Shown here: one piece after another, positions 1 to 9,561 of the stretch
Numbering within the stretch: position 1 is the first letter of the stretch
Layout: every line of letters begins with the position of its first letter
Assembly: GCA_003240735.1 (NCBI GenBank)
Contig: QFNE01000022.1
Span: forward strand, 1-38,364
Reading direction: 5' to 3'
Source of the DNA: Paracoccus denitrificans
Lineage (GTDB): Bacteria > Pseudomonadota > Alphaproteobacteria > Rhodobacterales > Rhodobacteraceae
DNA length: 38,364 bases
The notes under the pieces: generated by a model
Told to the model about the DNA's origin: nothing
The model's database searches: none
The model's input: only the letters and a program-made list of their open reading frames with translations
Made by a program: the position numbers and the translations under genes

Positions 1-2736
1 AGGCAACTTGGCGTAGATTTTCACGGCCTCGTTCTTCTCGAGCTGCTCTGCAAAGGTTCGCTCGACACCGCCGGAATCGTAGATCACGTGCTCGAACACT
101 GACTTGGTCGCGTTCTGAAGCATGTTTTTCAGGTATCCCATCAACTCTTCCTGCTGGAACAGCTCTTGGGCGTAATATTCGCCTTCGCCGATCTTCTGGT
201 ACTTGATGCCGTCCACCAGCGCCAAACGCTTGGTCCGATTGATTGTTTCTGCTGCGATCTCGATAAACGCCTGAGGGTTGCGCTTGAAGTCGTTCAACCG
301 CCCGCTTGCGGTGAGGATGTTGACGAGGCTCTTCCGCGTCAGCTGCGTGCGATCCTGCAATTCTGTCAAAACATCCGGCAATGCGATATCACCCTCATCA
401 ATGGAGACGATTGTGCCGCTGTTTTTGTCGCGCTCTTTTGCCTCTACACCGCCCTGCCCGATCAAAAGGTCAGCTTTTCTGATCCGCACCCGAGCCTTGG
501 AAACTGGCGGCCCGTCTCCGATTGCCTTGGCACAGTCGGCGACCAGCTTGTCATTGTCGAAATGGACGCGGTAAGTGGTCTTGTGCTTGATGCGGTTCCA
601 CAGCGCCTGAAACTCCGGGCTCTCCAGAACAGCCTGGCGCGTTCTCACCACCACCCGGTCGTCGGCATTCTTGATGTCCAGCTTGCCAGCTACCTTTTTC
701 AGAAGATCGCGCACTGCCCCTAGATGCGGCCGCAAGGCTTCTGGCAGGTCGAGCTTTCCGTCTTTCAGTGCCTTGCGAAGGGTATCCTGCACTTTGCCCT
801 TTGAATCGACAAAACCCTGAGCCTTCAGGTGGTCGAAAATCGCGGCGGAATCATCAAAGCCCAACATGCCGGTGGAGCCATCTGCCTTCGTTACCGGAAT
901 GGCCGCAAACTGGTGCTTCTCGACAATGCCGAACTTGATGCCGGTATCCTTCTCGATTTCCTTTTGCAGGTTTTCGGCAAACTCCTCGTAGCTTTCGGTC
1001 GCGATGACGGTCAGCGTGTTGATTTCAAAGCCACGCAGCCGCTCACCTTGCTGGTTCACGCAAAGCCGCAAGCCACGCCCGATGGTCTGTCGCCGCTCCC
1101 GTTCAGTGCCCATTTCACGCAAGGCACAGATCTGAAAAACATTAGGGTTGTCCCAGCCCTCCTTCAGCGCCGAGTGCGAGAAGATGAACTTCAGCTTGGT
1201 GCCGAAGCCCAGAAGCTTCTCTTTGTCCTTCATGATCAGGTTATAGGCGCGTTCGGCACTGTCGCGGTTGACCTGGTTGTTTTCGGCCGTATCGGTCCAT
1301 CGCTTGTTCTTGTCGATCGAGAAGTAGCCGTCATGCACATCCTGCGCTTCAGAAGTCATGTCGACCTCAGCAAACAAGCTAACAAAATCCGGCAGCTTCG
1401 AGGCGCGACGATATTCCTCCTCGAACATCAGGGCGTATTTGCCCTTCACCGGGTTCCCGGCCTCATCGTAGGACCGGTAGTGATCGACCGCGTCGATGAA
1501 GAACAGGCTCAAAACTTTGACACCGAGCGGGGCCAGGCGTTTTTCCTTTTCAAGATGCTCATGGATCGTGCGACGGATCATCAGCCGCTTGACTGCGCCT
1601 GGGTCCACATCACCCACCGCCTGACCGACGCCTAGAAATTCCTCCGCCCCCGGAGTTTTCACTTCCAGCAGGGAATTTGCGCCACTCACCCGGATCTCGC
1701 CGATCCTGCAATCCTTGTAGATCGCGCGCCCGGTCACCTCTTCCAGATCGTCGCCGTCTTGGACTGTCACCTCTTTGCGGCGCACGGCCTTGCCCTCGGC
1801 CATGTCCAGCTCGACCTTTGCCGTCACGGCGCTGCGGCTGTTGCTGGCAGAGATGAACCGTACATAGGCCTTGTTGTGCCCGCCCTCGACCTCCAGCGAA
1901 GCAACCTCGATCTGCTTCACCAGCTTGCGTTCATAGGCGTCGACCGCATCCAGCCGGTAAACCATGTGATGCTTGTTCGCATGGGTGGCGGAATAGCGCA
2001 GCGTGCACAGGGGGTGCATTTCGTCCAGCGCTTGCTTGCCGCGCCCTTCCAAACCGCCATCGACGCTTTGCGGCTCGTCCACGATGATCACCGGGTGCGT
2101 CGCACGGATAAGGTCGATCGGCCGCTCGCCGCCGGTCTTTTCGCTGTCCTTGTAAAGGTTGTTCACGTCCTTCTTGTTGATGGCGCCGACCGTCACCACC
2201 ATGATCTGGATCGTCGGGCTGGTCGCGAAATTCCGCACCTGCCCCAGCTTGGCCGAGTCATACAGGAAGTAATCGTAGGGTTGGCCGGAATAGAGGCTCT
2301 TGAAATGCGCCTCGGTGATTTGCAGCGTTTTGTAAACGCCCTCTTTAATCGCCACCGACGGCACCACGATCACGAACTTGGTGAAGCCATAGCGCTTGTT
2401 CAGCTCGAACATCGTGCGCAGATAGACATAGGTCTTGCCCGTGCCCGTCTCCATCTCCACCGTGAAATCACCCGAACTCAGACCGGCCGAGGGCGGCAGG
2501 CCGTTGCGCAGCTGGATGTCCTTCAGGTTGCCGATGATCTCGTCATCCAGCAGGGTTAGGCGGTTCCCGATGCCAAGCTCACTTTCCACCAAACCCAGCT
2601 CACCCTGGACATCGCCGCCCGCAGCGCGGGTCACGGTGAATTCGGTGCGGTTGGTTTCCTGGCCGCGGAACAGGTCGCAAACCGCTTCGATCGCAGCGTG
2701 CTGATAGTCGAGATCGGATTCAAAATGGAGTTTCAT
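1..2736 (-). CDS. res: Type III restriction enzyme Res subunit (partial, C-terminus beyond window edge)
   Basis: ATP-dependent translocase/endonuclease subunit of a type III restriction-modification system; it acts with Mod to cleave unmodified DNA. Reading leftward from ATG at 2736, the frame stays open for 912 codons to base 1, so the C-terminus is missing. Visible motifs are Walker A METGTGKT (residues 95-102), the DEAD-like box VDEPQS (D220, E221) and, soon after, the SATH motif III. Type III Res proteins are usually about 950-1000 residues, so perhaps 40-90 residues, and possibly part of the C-terminal PD-(D/E)xK nuclease, are cut off. The ATG overlaps the stop of the cyclotransferase-like gene by four bases (ATGA), implying translational coupling. 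It is the last visible gene of the five-gene operon. Confidence 0.93.
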   Translation of the reverse strand, partial: MKLHFESDLDYQHAAIEAVCDLFRGQETNRTEFTVTRAAGGDVQGELGLVESELGIGNRLTLLDDEIIGNLKDIQLRNGLPPSAGLSSGDFTVEMETGTGKTYVYLRTMFELNKRYGFTKFVIVVPSVAIKEGVYKTLQITEAHFKSLYSGQPYDYFLYDSAKLGQVRNFATSPTIQIMVVTVGAINKKDVNNLYKDSEKTGGERPIDLIRATHPVIIVDEPQSVDGGLEGRGKQALDEMHPLCTLRYSATHANKHHMVYRLDAVDAYERKLVKQIEVASLEVEGGHNKAYVRFISASNSRSAVTAKVELDMAEGKAVRRKEVTVQDGDDLEEVTGRAIYKDCRIGEIRVSGANSLLEVKTPGAEEFLGVGQAVGDVDPGAVKRLMIRRTIHEHLEKEKRLAPLGVKVLSLFFIDAVDHYRSYDEAGNPVKGKYALMFEEEYRRASKLPDFVSLFAEVDMTSEAQDVHDGYFSIDKNKRWTDTAENNQVNRDSAERAYNLIMKDKEKLLGFGTKLKFIFSHSALKEGWDNPNVFQICALREMGTERERRQTIGRGLRLCVNQQGERLRGFEINTLTVIATESYEEFAENLQKEIEKDTGIKFGIVEKHQFAAIPVTKADGSTGMLGFDDSAAIFDHLKAQGFVDSKGKVQDTLRKALKDGKLDLPEALRPHLGAVRDLLKKVAGKLDIKNADDRVVVRTRQAVLESPEFQALWNRIKHKTTYRVHFDNDKLVADCAKAIGDGPPVSKARVRIRKADLLIGQGGVEAKERDKNSGTIVSIDEGDIALPDVLTELQDRTQLTRKSLVNILTASGRLNDFKRNPQAFIEIAAETINRTKRLALVDGIKYQKIGEGEYYAQELFQQEELMGYLKNMLQNATKSVFEHVIYDSGGVERTFAEQLEKNEAVKIYAKLP

Positions 2737-3248
2737 GCTTGCCCCCCGGTGATCAGGCGCATGTTTTGTTCATGCCTATCGTCTTGCGGATCCTCGATCG
2801 CCGAAACGGCCTCGATGTGGGCGATATATGGCTCGGGCAGCTCATGTTCTCTGGCACCAAATACGGCTAGCGCCTTGTACCAAGTGTATGGTTGCAACTT
2901 TTGGTCGGTGTTGGTTGCCTTGTAGGCGGTAACGGTGGTCGCAACGTCCTTGTGATAAACGACGACCTGAACCTCTTTATAGCCATGTCCAAGCCCTTCT
3001 GCCCTATCAAGGGCGGCTTTGTCGTCAGGCGAAATCCGGTAAAGCACGCCGAAAACGGAAACTCCCTCCGCGTCGCTTTGGACGATATCAGCTTTGCCTG
3101 ATCCGTCGTTGCTGATTTTGTGCCAGCGAAGCTCGTAGCCGCGCAGCTCCGCAACGCCCATGGCAACGGCAGAAGGGCAGCGCGCGCGAATGCGGGCGGT
3201 GGGCATGTTTGAGCCGTAAGCGAAGGTGATGATGGGAGCGCTGGGCAT
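2733..3248 (-). CDS. Gamma-glutamylcyclotransferase-like (GGCT/AIG2 fold) protein inside a type III R-M operon
   Basis: A 171-residue protein. The N-terminal FAYGSNM (YGSN at residues 11-14) matches the substrate-loop signature of the gamma-glutamylcyclotransferase fold, and E84 in ALDRAEG sits where the family's catalytic glutamate is expected. The fold releases 5-oxoproline from gamma-glutamyl amines or peptides, but many bacterial members have unknown substrates. Its start overlaps the mod stop by one base (TAATG) and its end overlaps the res start by four bases (ATGA), so it is made in step with Mod and Res. Being wedged between mod and res suggests an accessory role in the defence island, but which role cannot be read from sequence. 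Family assignment is fairly sure; activity is not. Confidence 0.75.
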   Translation of the reverse strand: MPSAPIITFAYGSNMPTARIRARCPSAVAMGVAELRGYELRWHKISNDGSGKADIVQSDAEGVSVFGVLYRISPDDKAALDRAEGLGHGYKEVQVVVYHKDVATTVTAYKATNTDQKLQPYTWYKALAVFGAREHELPEPYIAHIEAVSAIEDPQDDRHEQNMRLITGGQA

Positions 3249-5332
3249 TACAGGCTCCGCATGTCGGTGATGCCCGCTTGGGTCAGGATGGCGGCCATGT
3301 TCAGTTTGGCGTCGTTGTCGGCGAAACCGGAATCCTTGAACACCACGCGGGTGTCGACGGCGGGGTTCAGGGTTTTGCGCCAGGCGGCGATGCCGGTACC
3401 AAGTTCCTCGGCCACGTCGCGGGTGATGCCGTCGGACAGGCAGGCGATCAGCGCGCCCGCGCCGATGGAATGCACCGCCTTGCCCGCGATCTGCTTTTGC
3501 TCAATCGGCACGCAGAGGTCGAGGCCGAGCTTCAGCAGCAGTTCGGTGAGGATGTCGGACTCGGTCCGGCCCGGAACGAGGTGTTCGGCATTGGCCAGAA
3601 GGGTGTTTTCGAGATCCGCAGCAACGGGTTCCCATGCGCGGATATTCGAAGACGCGAGTTTGTACACGCGGAAACCAAGATCCCCTGCGAAATCCGGCTT
3701 ATCGTCGCGAACCTTTTTTCCGGCTCGCCGTAGACGTTCCTTCGTCAGTTCGGCGATGCTTCTTGGTTTACCATGCTTGTCACAAAAATTAGCGGCAGCC
3801 TTCTGATCTTTTTTGCTGGGGTCCAAGACCTCCGGCAATTGAACCAGTACGAAACGCCGTTTACCCTGATCTTTCGCGTTTAGGGACCATACGGCCTGAC
3901 CTGTCGTTCCACTGCCCGCAAAGAAATCCATTATCACTGCTTCAGGATCGCTTGCCGTCGTGTAATCGATCAGACGAGCGATTTCGTCATAATCCTTCGG
4001 ATTGTTGAAAACCTTGGCCCCCATCAACGAGCGAAGGGCTTTAACAGACACTTGCGATTGCTTATAAAAATACGATCCGCGAACCTGGTTTGCGAATTCG
4101 CCATCATCGTCTTGGCTTTCGTCTTCAATATCGATGTCATCGAATTCTGCCTCTTCTGCGATCGGCTTGATGTGCGCTTTGCGGAATGGCGGCTCAGTGT
4201 GGTCATCACGAAACTCGACAAGTCCGAGCTTGATCTGCCTTTTCATTTCTTGAGGATCGGCATAACGCCAGCCAGCTTCTGGCACCTTACAAGGGAGTTC
4301 GGTCTTCGGATGTAACACGTCATACTCGGGGCCACCTCCGCCAGGCCAAGAAATATCGCGATCACGCCACGGCCCGTTCTTGTCCACTCGCTTATAGCGG
4401 CTCCATTTCTTCGAGGGATGCGTCTTCGGAAGCGAAGCAAACCATGACTGCAGATCAGCCTCGATTGCCTTATCGCTCTCCCCATGGACCTTGCGCAGCT
4501 CCAGATACTTTTCCCAGATTTCCCGCGCACCAGGCTTTTCTTCGCGCCAAAGCACTTTCCGTTCGTTCAGAAACGAACGGCTGTTGGCATAGACAAGGAC
4601 GTATTCATGCCCGTTCGACACAAGCTTTGCGTCGTTCTTTCGCCCTTTTTCCCAAACCATAGAGGAGACAAAGTTCTCCGACCCGAAGATGTCATCGCAA
4701 AGAAGGCGAACGTTTGAGATTTCCTGATCATCGATGCTTATCAGTATGATTCCATCGCGCCGAAGGAGGCCTTTTGCCAGCTTCAATCGAGGAAGCATCA
4801 TGTTCAACCAATCAGTGTGAAAACGACCGGAAGCTTCTGAGTTTGAAGTTGCTTTGCGCCCCTCGTCGTCAACTTGCCCCGTTATCGCGAGGTAGTTTTT
4901 GATGCTGTCTCTGAAGTCATCGGGATAGACGAAGTCCTTTCCCGTATTGTACGGAGGGTCGATATAGATAAGTTTCACTGCCCCTGCATAGCTTTTTTGC
5001 AAGAGCTTCAGCACTTCCAGATTGTCGCCCTCGATCATCAGGTTCTGCGTGGTGTCCCAGTCCACACTGTCCTGCGGGCAAGGCAACAGCGTGCCGGTTG
5101 AGGGTGTCAGCGCGATCTGCCGGGCCCGGCGCTTGCCGTGCCAGTTCAGCCCATATTTCTCTTCCCGCTCATCCACCGCGCCGCCAAGCACCTGTTTGAG
5201 CACCTCGAAATTGATCCGGCCTTCGCTGAACGCTTCGGGGAACAGCGACTGCAACGCCGCCACATTGCCCGAAACGATATCGGCGCTTTGGGTTTCTGGG
5301 TCGTTCAGCGTCAACTTTTCAATCTCGGGCAT
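3248..5332 (-). CDS. mod: Type III restriction-modification DNA methyltransferase Mod
   Basis: A 694-residue site-specific adenine-N6 methyltransferase; it recognises the target, protects it by methylation, and supplies specificity to Res. Motif IV DPPYN lies at residues 125-129, within the typical Mod phrase KLIYIDPPYNTGKDFVYPDDF. The SAM-binding motif I FFAGSGTTG is at about residues 470-478. DPPY before FxGxG is the beta-class order usual for type III Mod enzymes. The long stretch between the motifs (about 200-460) would hold the target-recognition region, and an acidic linker is visible near residues 393-412. The start has an AGGAAG ribosome site 7-8 bases upstream. It follows the DUF4391 gene by 15 bases. 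Confidence 0.95.
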   Translation of the reverse strand: MPEIEKLTLNDPETQSADIVSGNVAALQSLFPEAFSEGRINFEVLKQVLGGAVDEREEKYGLNWHGKRRARQIALTPSTGTLLPCPQDSVDWDTTQNLMIEGDNLEVLKLLQKSYAGAVKLIYIDPPYNTGKDFVYPDDFRDSIKNYLAITGQVDDEGRKATSNSEASGRFHTDWLNMMLPRLKLAKGLLRRDGIILISIDDQEISNVRLLCDDIFGSENFVSSMVWEKGRKNDAKLVSNGHEYVLVYANSRSFLNERKVLWREEKPGAREIWEKYLELRKVHGESDKAIEADLQSWFASLPKTHPSKKWSRYKRVDKNGPWRDRDISWPGGGGPEYDVLHPKTELPCKVPEAGWRYADPQEMKRQIKLGLVEFRDDHTEPPFRKAHIKPIAEEAEFDDIDIEDESQDDDGEFANQVRGSYFYKQSQVSVKALRSLMGAKVFNNPKDYDEIARLIDYTTASDPEAVIMDFFAGSGTTGQAVWSLNAKDQGKRRFVLVQLPEVLDPSKKDQKAAANFCDKHGKPRSIAELTKERLRRAGKKVRDDKPDFAGDLGFRVYKLASSNIRAWEPVAADLENTLLANAEHLVPGRTESDILTELLLKLGLDLCVPIEQKQIAGKAVHSIGAGALIACLSDGITRDVAEELGTGIAAWRKTLNPAVDTRVVFKDSGFADNDAKLNMAAILTQAGITDMRSL

Positions 5333-5347
5333 CGGGTCTTCCTGTTC

Positions 5348-6109
5348 TCAAAGGTCTGTCTTCAGGTCCGCGAGTGCGGCCTGCAGGCGCTGGATCTGCA
5401 AATTCAGATCAACACGCCCCTTCATCTGCTTTTCGCGCCCGGCCTTGGCGCGCAACACGGCAATCTCGCGCCGCAGCCGGGTATGGTTTTCCAACGCCTC
5501 ACGCCGTCGCTGGACTGAATCTTTGTCATCGGTCGCCAAATAAACGCCCGACACCTTTGCAGCCTGCAACGCTTCGACTCGCGCAAGCCAGCCATCGTAA
5601 AGCGTATTCAGGTTGTGCCGGGGTTGGCGCACCAACGCAAGGCTTGCCAGAAAGGCCTGATCCACTTCGGTGAAGCCAATCGGCCCGGTGCTGACAACCC
5701 GGTCGATGACGATCCGCCCCGCCTCGCGCTCTGCCGGGCGTTTGTGGGCAAGCGACAGGGCCGCGCCTTCGGCATCCGTAGTGATAAGCAGCACAGGATA
5801 GGGGATGGCGCGGTGGATCAGTTCGATCAGCCGGGTCGTCTTGGCCTCGGGCCGGAAGGCGCAGCCGACTGCCGCAATCTCCAGGTATTCGCGGGCTTCA
5901 TCCTTGAAGCTGGGCACGCCGATGGTCGTGGGCTTGCAGGCCGCGAACCATTGCAATTCGTCGATCCCGTCCAGAATGATCCGCTTATCGGCTGCCGTGG
6001 GCGCGCCCTGTTCTGCCAGCATCTTCTTTGGCACGCGCATATCAACCCGCGCGCTGGGCGGCAGGCCGAGTGCATCGACCACAGTCGATATGCTGGCAGA
6101 CGCCGTCAC
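5348..6109 (-). CDS. DUF4391 domain protein, accessory gene of helicase/type III R-M operon
   Basis: A 253-residue protein resembling DUF4391, a family of unknown function repeatedly found beside SNF2 helicases and type III methyltransferases. The body contains the LITTDAEGAALSLAHKRP segment (about residues 102-120). The last 60 residues (about 190-250) are charged and heptad-like (RRREALENHTRLRREIAVLRAKAG, then LNLQIQRLQAALADL), suggesting a C-terminal coiled coil for protein contacts. The start codon overlaps the helicase stop by four bases, and mod begins 15 bases after its stop, so it belongs to one transcript. A role as adaptor between the helicase and Mod/Res is inference from position only. 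Confidence 0.78.
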   Translation of the reverse strand: MTASASISTVVDALGLPPSARVDMRVPKKMLAEQGAPTAADKRIILDGIDELQWFAACKPTTIGVPSFKDEAREYLEIAAVGCAFRPEAKTTRLIELIHRAIPYPVLLITTDAEGAALSLAHKRPAEREAGRIVIDRVVSTGPIGFTEVDQAFLASLALVRQPRHNLNTLYDGWLARVEALQAAKVSGVYLATDDKDSVQRRREALENHTRLRREIAVLRAKAGREKQMKGRVDLNLQIQRLQAALADLKTDL

Positions 6110-9100
6110 GCAGGCGTCTCGCCGTCAGGCAGGATCACGACGAAGGCCACAACCTCAAAATCATTGATCCCGGCAAACTCGCCCTTCATCGCATGGGTGC
6201 CGCCCGGCGAGAACAAACTGGCGACCGCCCGTTCCTGGCTTTTGCCAACGATGGAGGAGACGGCGCGGGCGAGGAGTTTCTGGTAAGGCTCCATGTCGCG
6301 GCCCATCCGCGTGGTCTTATCAAAGCGCTGGCACGCCTCGGCATCCGGCAGGTCGCGCCCGATGCAGAGCTTCTTCAGCCGGTCCAGCACCTGCTTTGCC
6401 TGCGTGTAGGGCAGCAGTACCTCTTCGTCGTCGCTGACATGAACGACGAAATGCGGGCTGAGCGGATAGCCCGCTTCGGCCGCTTTATCGGCGCCTTCAC
6501 CGACAGCCCGCAGACAGAAAATCGCGCCGGGCCGGATGGAGGCCTCTGGCCCCGCTCCAGTGTCGGGCGCGGTCGAGGTGACGGCGTAGGTGCCGAATGG
6601 CAAAGCATCGAGCCGGTCTTTGTTGTCGCGCAAGTATCCCGACAGATCGATGCGGAAGTCGTTCAGCGTCAAATCGGCGATGGACACGCCACTGGATAGG
6701 TCTTCCAGGTCAATCACCGTGTCTTGCAGCTGCTGCAACTGCGCACGGCGATATTCGAGGTCGTTCATCTGATTGCCAGCCTGGAACTCGATAACGTTTT
6801 CCTCGCCGGTGGCCGAAACGTCGAGCAGGACCATGCGACCGCTGACACGGGACTCAAGATCAAGGTATTCATCCAGCTCCATATTGGGCCAGAAGTTGAC
6901 CAGCTGGATTTGGGTGTTGGTCGATCCAATCCGGTCGATCCGGCCGAACCTCTGGATGATGCGCACCGGATTCCAGTGGATGTCGTAGTTGATCAGAAAG
7001 TCGCAGTCCTGCAGGTTCTGGCCTTCGGAAATGCAGTCGGTCGCGATCAGGAAGTCGATCTCCCCCTCTTCCGAAAGCTCGACGGGGCGCTCCTTCGACC
7101 GGGGCGAAAACGCGCTGAGGATAGTGCCCATATCTGACCGCAGGTTGCGCACCGTGGTCTTGTTCGCCCCAGTTCCGCTGACGACAGCGGTGTTGATGCC
7201 CAGCGCGGTCTTAGCCCAAGGCGCAAGCTCGCGGTAAAGATACTCTGCGGTATCGGCAAAGGCGGTGAACAGAAGCACCTTTCTGTTGTCCGCGTTGATC
7301 GGCGTTTCAATCTTGCGCGCAATGACCTGCTTCAATGCCTCCAGCTTGGCATCGCGGTCGGCCGTGACGGCCCGCGCCGCAGACAGCAGCGTGGCCAGCC
7401 GATTGCGATCTTCGACGAGGTCTTGCCGCCAGCGAACACGATCAACGTCTTGCAGCAGGACTTTGACCTTTCTGCCCACAAGAAGAGACTCAAACGCGGG
7501 ATCATCCACATCGAGGTCATCGATACTGATCTCGCTGACACTTTCGTCGTGGGCATCAATGTTGGCCAGCAGCGCCTCGACATCGGTCAGTTGGCGTTTG
7601 ATGGTCAGTGCGAACGACGCCACCGAACTTTCCATGCGCTTCAGGATGTTCACGCGGAGAAGGTGAATGAGGCTTTCTTCCCGGTCGACCTGGCGGAAGA
7701 AGCTCTCTCCGCCCCTGATCTTGGTGCTGTACTTTTCATCATAGGCCGCCTGCTTGTTCGGCAGGACATAACGGAGCGGCGTGTATGACCCAAGGTTCAG
7801 CCGCCTGATCTCGTTGTTGATCTCCCGGATCGGGCGGAACTCACCCAACAGATCTACATCGGCCTTGATGTTCGATGGCCGAAGACGCTCTGGAAATTGC
7901 CCCGTTTCGGCCGTCCCATAGTAGCGCTGAACATGCTTGCGCGACCGGGCAATGGTCAGCAGGTCGAGGAGCTTGAAATAGTCGAAGCCCAGCATGTCCA
8001 TCAGACGTGACGGACGACGGTCAGCATCTGCAAGGTCCAGCCACTTATTGAACTGCGCCTGCGCCTTCCGGATGGTGGCCTCGATGCTGGCAATACCGTG
8101 CTTGCTCAAAGCAAGATCATCGCCCTCGGTCATGAAGGCGATCTGGTTTTTCAGATCTGCGAGGCGGTTGTTCACCGGGGTGGCAGACAGCATCAGCACT
8201 TTGGTTTTTACGCCCGACTTGATCACCCGCTTCATCAGGTGGTCGTAGCGGGTGTCACGGTCCTTGTGCGTCGCCTTGTTGCGGAAGTTGTGTGACTCGT
8301 CGATGACGACCAGGTCATAGTTGCCCCAGTTCACATGTGACAGATCGATATCGCCCGAGGATCCACCATCGCGCGACAAGTCGGTGTGATTCAGCACATC
8401 GTAGTTGAACCTGTCAGCGGCAAGGATGTTGCGTCGGTCGTTGGCCTTGTAGAGAGTCCAGTTGTCCCGCAGCCGCTTGGGGCAGAGCACAAGCACGCGA
8501 TCATTCCGCAACTCGTAATATTTGATGACAGCAAGTGCTTCGAAGGTTTTGCCAAGGCCGACACTATCGGCAATGATGCACCCACCGATCCGCTCTAGCT
8601 TGTCGATTGCACCGACGACGCCGTCGCGCTGGAAACGGAAAAGCTTGTTCCAGACAACGGCATTTCGGATGCCAGTGGCAGATTTGATAATCCGCTCCTC
8701 ATCCAGTTCGTCGCCAAGGTCTTTGAAGAGCTGATAGAGAACCTGAAAATAGAGCAGTGAAGGCGGGCGCTGTGACGCGGCCTCATCCAAAAGTTCAACC
8801 AGCTGCCCGCCCGGATGGGAACCTGCACCAAGACCATTCCAGTGCGTTTCAAACCATGCCCCGAAGGTCTCAGCTTCGTGCACGTTCTCAGCGACTTGGA
8901 CGATGCCAAACTCAGCGCCGGGAGTAATTCCCAAACCTTCGGTCGAGAAGGAGCAGGATCCCAGCAGTGCTTTTCGCCCCAAGGATGGCCCACCGACAAT
9001 CAAAGACTGAGGTGGCACGGCCTTCGTGTGTCTAACCTCAACTGCCTTCTTCAACCAGTTCGAGGCCCGCCCGGCGAGCCAACGACCCTTTAGCCTTGCA

Positions 9101-9324
9101 CGGAGGGCTGTTTCCTCTGCACCGCCAAAGAGCCCGTCAGCTACAACATCACTATGTCCGAGTATCATTCGGCATTTTCCTGCCCGCTCGAGCTGATCAG
9201 CCACCGCGTCAAATGCGTGCACAGAGAAGGAAGGCGACATGACATCAATGGTCGAGCCTTCGGTCGGCCACGACTTCAGCTCATCGAGCGCACGTTCTCT
9301 CCCGCTGTTACTGATAAGCTTCAT
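6106..9324 (-). CDS. SNF2-type helicase with N-terminal phospholipase D-like domain
   Basis: A 1072-residue superfamily 2 (SNF2) ATPase. The N-terminal part carries one PLD half-site: HTK at residues 99-101, then GSCSFST at about 122-128, the usual HxK...GSxN/SFS arrangement. The ATPase core has Walker A ADSVGLGKT (252-260), DESH (342-345), motif III SATP (380-383), LFTAFADTAEYL (about 685-696), TDCISEGQNLQ (about 762-772) and motif VI QRFGRIDRIGS (791-801). A single PLD site would need dimerisation to be a nuclease. It is the first gene of the operon, with GGAG nine bases before its ATG and a candidate promoter further upstream. A DNA-translocating defence factor is the likely role. Confidence 0.88.
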   Translation of the reverse strand: MKLISNSGRERALDELKSWPTEGSTIDVMSPSFSVHAFDAVADQLERAGKCRMILGHSDVVADGLFGGAEETALRARLKGRWLAGRASNWLKKAVEVRHTKAVPPQSLIVGGPSLGRKALLGSCSFSTEGLGITPGAEFGIVQVAENVHEAETFGAWFETHWNGLGAGSHPGGQLVELLDEAASQRPPSLLYFQVLYQLFKDLGDELDEERIIKSATGIRNAVVWNKLFRFQRDGVVGAIDKLERIGGCIIADSVGLGKTFEALAVIKYYELRNDRVLVLCPKRLRDNWTLYKANDRRNILAADRFNYDVLNHTDLSRDGGSSGDIDLSHVNWGNYDLVVIDESHNFRNKATHKDRDTRYDHLMKRVIKSGVKTKVLMLSATPVNNRLADLKNQIAFMTEGDDLALSKHGIASIEATIRKAQAQFNKWLDLADADRRPSRLMDMLGFDYFKLLDLLTIARSRKHVQRYYGTAETGQFPERLRPSNIKADVDLLGEFRPIREINNEIRRLNLGSYTPLRYVLPNKQAAYDEKYSTKIRGGESFFRQVDREESLIHLLRVNILKRMESSVASFALTIKRQLTDVEALLANIDAHDESVSEISIDDLDVDDPAFESLLVGRKVKVLLQDVDRVRWRQDLVEDRNRLATLLSAARAVTADRDAKLEALKQVIARKIETPINADNRKVLLFTAFADTAEYLYRELAPWAKTALGINTAVVSGTGANKTTVRNLRSDMGTILSAFSPRSKERPVELSEEGEIDFLIATDCISEGQNLQDCDFLINYDIHWNPVRIIQRFGRIDRIGSTNTQIQLVNFWPNMELDEYLDLESRVSGRMVLLDVSATGEENVIEFQAGNQMNDLEYRRAQLQQLQDTVIDLEDLSSGVSIADLTLNDFRIDLSGYLRDNKDRLDALPFGTYAVTSTAPDTGAGPEASIRPGAIFCLRAVGEGADKAAEAGYPLSPHFVVHVSDDEEVLLPYTQAKQVLDRLKKLCIGRDLPDAEACQRFDKTTRMGRDMEPYQKLLARAVSSIVGKSQERAVASLFSPGGTHAMKGEFAGINDFEVVAFVVILPDGETPA

Positions 9325-9381
9325 GCGCTTCTACTCCACCACAGTCCTGTTGGCGCGCTTGCTACGCCGAATCCCAACTCC

Positions 9382-9410
9382 ACTACTAAGTGCAGAAGAT
9401 ATCGGGTCAA
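9382..9410 (-). promoter_or_regulatory. Candidate sigma-70 promoter for the helicase/type III R-M operon
   Basis: On the minus strand a TTGACC -35-like element (9405-9410) lies 17 bases from a weak -10-like AGTAGT (9382-9387), about 58 bases upstream of the helicase start at 9324. The -35 fits the alphaproteobacterial TTGAC preference; the -10 matches the consensus at only three of six positions. Confidence 0.3.
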
Positions 9411-9561
9411 CACAAAGCGTTAGGACCAAGACCATCGATGCGGACACAATCGTCACCAGAGATACTTTGGACCCCACCCCCCCGGCATGGTTCCTCCCCG
9501 GCCCGATCCGTATACGGGGGGGCTGAGCGCGGCATTTCTCTAGCGACTGGCTTTTTCACCG

